Source: Bacilli bacterium
GTDB lineage: Bacteria > Bacillota_I > Bacilli_A > RF39 > UBA660
Reading direction: 5' to 3'
Assembly (NCBI GenBank): GCA_017888105.1
Contig: JAGHGS010000156.1
Location: forward strand, 1-7,273
Length of the DNA: 7,273 nt
Below, piece by piece: positions 5,295 through 7,273 of the stretch (positions are counted from its first letter, which is position 1; every line of letters starts with the position of its first letter). The notes beneath the pieces are model-generated. The model was not told the origin of the DNA. It was given only the letters and a program-made list of their open reading frames with translations, and did no database searches. The translations under genes and the position numbers were made by a program.

Positions 5295-6074
5295 ATGGAA
5301 ATAAAAGCAAAAAAAAGCTTAGGGCAAAATTTTTTACAAGACGAAAATATTTTAAAAAAAATAGCAAACTCTATTAAAACAAATAAAAACGATTTAATTA
5401 TCGAAATTGGACCTGGAAAAGGTGCTCTAACAAAATACTTAAAAGAAAAAGAAAGCTATTTAATTTGCTATGAAATAGATGAAAGATTAAAAGAAATTCT
5501 AAAAAAACATGAAGATAACAAAACAAAAATCATTTTCAAAGACTTCTTACAAGCAAATATCTTAGAAGATAGTAAAAATTTTAATTACGAAAATATCTAT
5601 ATTATAGCAAACATTCCTTATTACATTACAACTCCCATTATTAAACATATAATTAACCTAGACAATTTAGAAAGCATGACACTTTTAGTCCAAAAAGAAG
5701 TCGCCGAACGTTTTACCGCTATCCCTAAAACCAAAGCTTATGGTTCCTTAACCGTGTATCTAAATTATTATTTTCACATTAATTATTTATTTGATGTTAG
5801 TCGTTTTGCATTTAATCCAGTACCAAAAGTAGAAAGTGCAGTTATAAATTTTAAAAGAAAAAAAGAAAAATTAGATGTTAAAAACGAAGAATTATTTTTT
5901 AAATTAATAAATGACTCTTTTAAAATGAAAAGAAAAACATTAAAAAATAACTTAAAAGAATATGATTGGAATAAAATAAAAAAAATATTAGAAAAAAATA
6001 ATTTAAATGAAAATATTCGAGCAGAAGAACTAAGTTTAGAAGTATTTAGAGATCTTGCAAATACTCTAGCTTAG
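5295..6074 (+). CDS. rsmA: 16S rRNA (adenine1518/1519-N6)-dimethyltransferase
   Basis: RsmA (KsgA) dimethylates two adjacent adenosines in the 3'-terminal helix of 16S rRNA, a late checkpoint in small-subunit assembly; loss gives kasugamycin resistance. The 259-residue product has the N-terminal KKSLGQNFLQDENIL, SAM-binding EIGPGKG from E37, catalytic NIPYY at 106-110 and the rRNA-methylase C-terminal domain with FNPVPKVESAV. It is somewhat shorter than B. subtilis KsgA. ATG 5295 follows AGAGGGA. The gene follows the 3D gene by 29 bases, so it is probably co-transcribed with it. The usual rnmV (RNase M5) gene, which in many Bacillota sits between yabE and rsmA, is missing here. Codon use is extremely A-rich. 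Confidence 0.97.
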   Translation: MEIKAKKSLGQNFLQDENILKKIANSIKTNKNDLIIEIGPGKGALTKYLKEKESYLICYEIDERLKEILKKHEDNKTKIIFKDFLQANILEDSKNFNYENIYIIANIPYYITTPIIKHIINLDNLESMTLLVQKEVAERFTAIPKTKAYGSLTVYLNYYFHINYLFDVSRFAFNPVPKVESAVINFKRKKEKLDVKNEELFFKLINDSFKMKRKTLKNNLKEYDWNKIKKILEKNNLNENIRAEELSLEVFRDLANTLA

Positions 6075-6081
6075 TTTTTTT
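6036..6081 (+). terminator. Possible weak terminator at the end of rsmA
   Basis: AGTATTT (6041-6047) pairs with AAATACT (6059-6065), and four further pairs (6036-6039 with 6066-6069) can form beyond one bulged A. A run of seven T follows at 6075-6081, but five bases separate stem and tract and the loop is 11 bases, so efficiency would be partial. It would reduce read-through from rsmA into yabG, in keeping with yabG being separately controlled in B. subtilis. Confidence 0.3.
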
Positions 6082-6126
6082 ATGTCTAAAAAAAAATCTT
6101 TAACATATATTTTAATGGTGAATCTT

Positions 6127-6903
6127 ATGAAATTAAAAAGGGGAGATTTTGTTACTAGAAAAAGCTATAATCATGATACAGTATTTAAAATAACAAATAT
6201 CAAAAACGATATTTATTATTTAAAAGGAGTAGAAGTTCGTCTTTATGCAGATAGTCCAGAACAAGATTTAGTAAAATATATTGAAAAAGATACCACTCCT
6301 TTAACTGAAGAAATTCCAACTCCAGAAATTCCAGAAGACAGAAGTGAATATTTTTATTTACCCGCTAAAATACTACATATTGATGGAGATAAAGAATACC
6401 TAGAAAAATGTTTAAATTTCTATAAAAAAAAAGGCGTTCTCGCCTTTGGAAGAAGAATAAGCGAAGACCACGTTTATGAAAGCATTTTACCCCTTTTAAA
6501 AGAATTTAAACCAGATATTGTAGTAATTACCGGTCATGATGCTTATTATCGTAAAAAAGGCCCAACAAATGATTTAAAAAATTATAAAAATTCAGCGAAT
6601 TTTATTAAAGCAGTAAAAGTTGCTAGAAATTATGAAATTTCTCATGAAAAACTAGTAATAATTGCTGGAGCCTGTCAAAGTAATTATGAAGAATTAATTA
6701 AAGCCGGAGCAAATTTTGCTTCAAGTCCAAAACGAATTAACATTCATGCTTTAGATCCAGCAATTATTGCTACAACACTTGCCCTTACAGAAAGGAGCAA
6801 AGAAATCAACTTATTAAGTCTATTAGATAAAACAAAATATGGTCATAATGGAATAGGCGGCCTAAAATGCAATGGACTTATGTATGTTGGATACCCTAGA
6901 TAA
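6127..6903 (+). CDS. yabG: Sporulation-specific protease YabG
   Basis: YabG is a cysteine-type peptidase made late in sporulation. In B. subtilis it processes spore-coat proteins, and in Clostridioides difficile it processes germination proteins. The 258-residue product starts MKLKRGDFVTRKSYNHD, matching the B. subtilis N-terminus, then ADS.EQDLV, PAKILHIDGD, VVITGHDAYY with H137, and IIAGACQS with C183. The His-Cys spacing of 46 residues is the same as in B. subtilis YabG, where I recall these two residues as catalytic. ANFASSPKRINIHALDP is also nearly invariant. The protein is shorter than the B. subtilis one (about 290) because the charged linker around residues 60-80 is short. A longer start at 6082 has no ribosome-binding site; ATG 6127 follows GGTGA (6117-6121) by five bases. 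I see no clear sigma-K promoter. veg follows immediately. Confidence 0.95.
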   Translation: MKLKRGDFVTRKSYNHDTVFKITNIKNDIYYLKGVEVRLYADSPEQDLVKYIEKDTTPLTEEIPTPEIPEDRSEYFYLPAKILHIDGDKEYLEKCLNFYKKKGVLAFGRRISEDHVYESILPLLKEFKPDIVVITGHDAYYRKKGPTNDLKNYKNSANFIKAVKVARNYEISHEKLVIIAGACQSNYEELIKAGANFASSPKRINIHALDPAIIATTLALTERSKEINLLSLLDKTKYGHNGIGGLKCNGLMYVGYPR

Positions 6904-6914
6904 GGAGGTTTTTA

Positions 6915-7127
6915 TTGAATACAGATGATATCAAAAAAGAAATAAGTCAAAATATAGGACATAAAGTAGAAATAAAAGTTTATGGAATGCGTGGAAAAAC
7001 AAGTAGTTATACGGGTTATATTCATGCCATTTATCCGAATTTATTCACAATAATAGAAAACAATGTAGAGAAAAGTTTTACTTATCGTGATATATTTACT
7101 GGCGATATTAAAATAAAATATATGTAA
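6915..7127 (+). CDS. veg: Veg family protein (biofilm-related regulator)
   Basis: The 70-residue product matches Veg, a small cytoplasmic protein (DUF1021) that in B. subtilis stimulates biofilm matrix genes, probably by opposing SinR. Shared features are DIKKEISQNIGHKVEIK at the start, GMRGKT, TGYIHAIYPNLFTI and SFTYRDIFTG; it is about 16 residues shorter than B. subtilis Veg, mainly at the C-terminus. The start codon is TTG (6915-6917), supported by a full AGGAGG (6903-6908) six bases upstream that overlaps the yabG stop codon, so yabG and veg are at least partly co-transcribed. In B. subtilis veg has a very strong vegetative promoter; none is evident in the 11-base gap here, though one inside yabG cannot be excluded. 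Confidence 0.9.
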   Translation: MNTDDIKKEISQNIGHKVEIKVYGMRGKTSSYTGYIHAIYPNLFTIIENNVEKSFTYRDIFTGDIKIKYM

Positions 7128-7132
7128 AACAC

Positions 7133-7161
7133 TTGCAACTTTTAGAGTTTTGCTATAAAAT
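7133..7161 (+). promoter_or_regulatory. spoVG promoter, probably sigma-A type
   Basis: TTGCAA at 7133-7138 lies 17 bases before TAAAAT at 7156-7161, with an overlapping TGC-TATAAA (extended -10) at 7151-7159. Transcription would start near 7168, giving a leader of about 31 bases that contains AGGAGG. The B. subtilis spoVG promoter uses sigma-H; I see no convincing sigma-H boxes (AGGA and GAAT) here. Confidence 0.6.
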
Positions 7162-7198
7162 ATAGGTAAGTTGAAAAACTTAGGAGGGAAGAATATTT

Positions 7199-7273
7199 AT
7201 GCAAATTACATCAGTAAACGTTCGCAAGATCGAAAAAGAAGGCTCAAGAATGAAAGGTATAGCATCAGTGCTA
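7199..7273 (+). CDS. spoVG: Septation/RNA-binding regulator SpoVG (5' part)
   Basis: Only the first 25 codons are inside the window. MQITSVNVRKIEKEGSRMKG followed by IASVL matches the SpoVG N-terminus (MEVTDVRLRRV...MRAIASI type). SpoVG is a small nucleic-acid-binding protein that affects asymmetric septation in Bacillus, and virulence and cell-wall traits in Staphylococcus and Listeria. AGGAGG lies at 7182-7187, 11 bases before the ATG, a rather long spacing. In B. subtilis spoVG is further downstream, after sspF, ispE, purR and yabJ; here it directly follows veg. Confidence 0.93.
   Translation, partial: MQITSVNVRKIEKEGSRMKGIASVL

Noticed and set aside
6104..6111. CATATATT as a sigma-K or sigma-E -10 box for yabG.
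   Set aside because: No suitable -35 (AC or ATA) lies at the right distance, and transcription would start within the ribosome-binding site.
7128..7160. GCAAC...GTTTTGC as a terminator after veg.
   Set aside because: The stem needs a two-base bulge and is not followed by a T tract; the same bases make a better promoter for spoVG.

Overview
This is a strongly A+T-rich stretch from a low-G+C Gram-positive bacterium (Bacillota, most likely a gut-type member of the Bacilli such as an Erysipelotrichales-like lineage; this placement is inference). It reads with the standard bacterial code: every complete gene ends in TAA or TAG and tryptophan is encoded by TGG. The gene order tatD - 3D-domain protein - rsmA - yabG - veg - spoVG is a shortened version of the Bacillus subtilis yabD-yabE-rnmV-ksgA-yabG-veg-...-spoVG region. 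The sporulation protease gene yabG suggests a lineage that forms, or recently formed, endospores.

Layout. Bases 1-35 hold the last seven codons of an unidentified gene and its terminator. Bases 28-1865 carry the translation-termination pair prfA (release factor 1) and prmC (the enzyme that methylates its GGQ loop), with a good extended -10 promoter in front and an excellent terminator overlapping the end. On the minus strand at 1856-2446 lies a lone HEPN-like gene (R-x4-H motif) with its own consensus promoter. Bases 2498-3124 have no intact gene. They hold what looks like a decayed single-pass membrane protein gene whose reading frame is restored by correcting two one-base homopolymer changes. 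Minus-strand bases 3123-3784 hold a two-gene operon, rpiB and a DUF1146/YwzB-type small membrane protein, overlapping at TAATG and closed by a hairpin terminator. A short divergent promoter region with three copies of ACTTAAA separates it from tatD.

From 3903 to the end all genes are on the plus strand: tatD (metal-dependent hydrolase/DNase), a secreted 3D-domain cell-wall protein in the yabE position with its own consensus promoter, rsmA (16S rRNA dimethyltransferase), yabG, veg, and the first 25 codons of spoVG behind its own promoter. rnmV is absent from its usual place between the 3D gene and rsmA, and sspF, ispE and purR-yabJ are absent between veg and spoVG.

The housekeeping genes concern translation (prfA, prmC, rsmA), pentose phosphates (rpiB) and nucleic-acid quality control (tatD). 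The yabE/yabG/veg/spoVG group concerns the cell wall and sporulation. The accessory part is 1856-3124, where the HEPN gene and the broken membrane-protein gene sit between conserved blocks. Several starts are GTG/TTG-type or lie downstream of the longest possible start, and I chose them from ribosome-binding sites and promoter positions. I did not find a clearly new system; the best candidates for novelty are the HEPN gene, the four-cysteine 3D protein and the ACTTAAA operator-like array.
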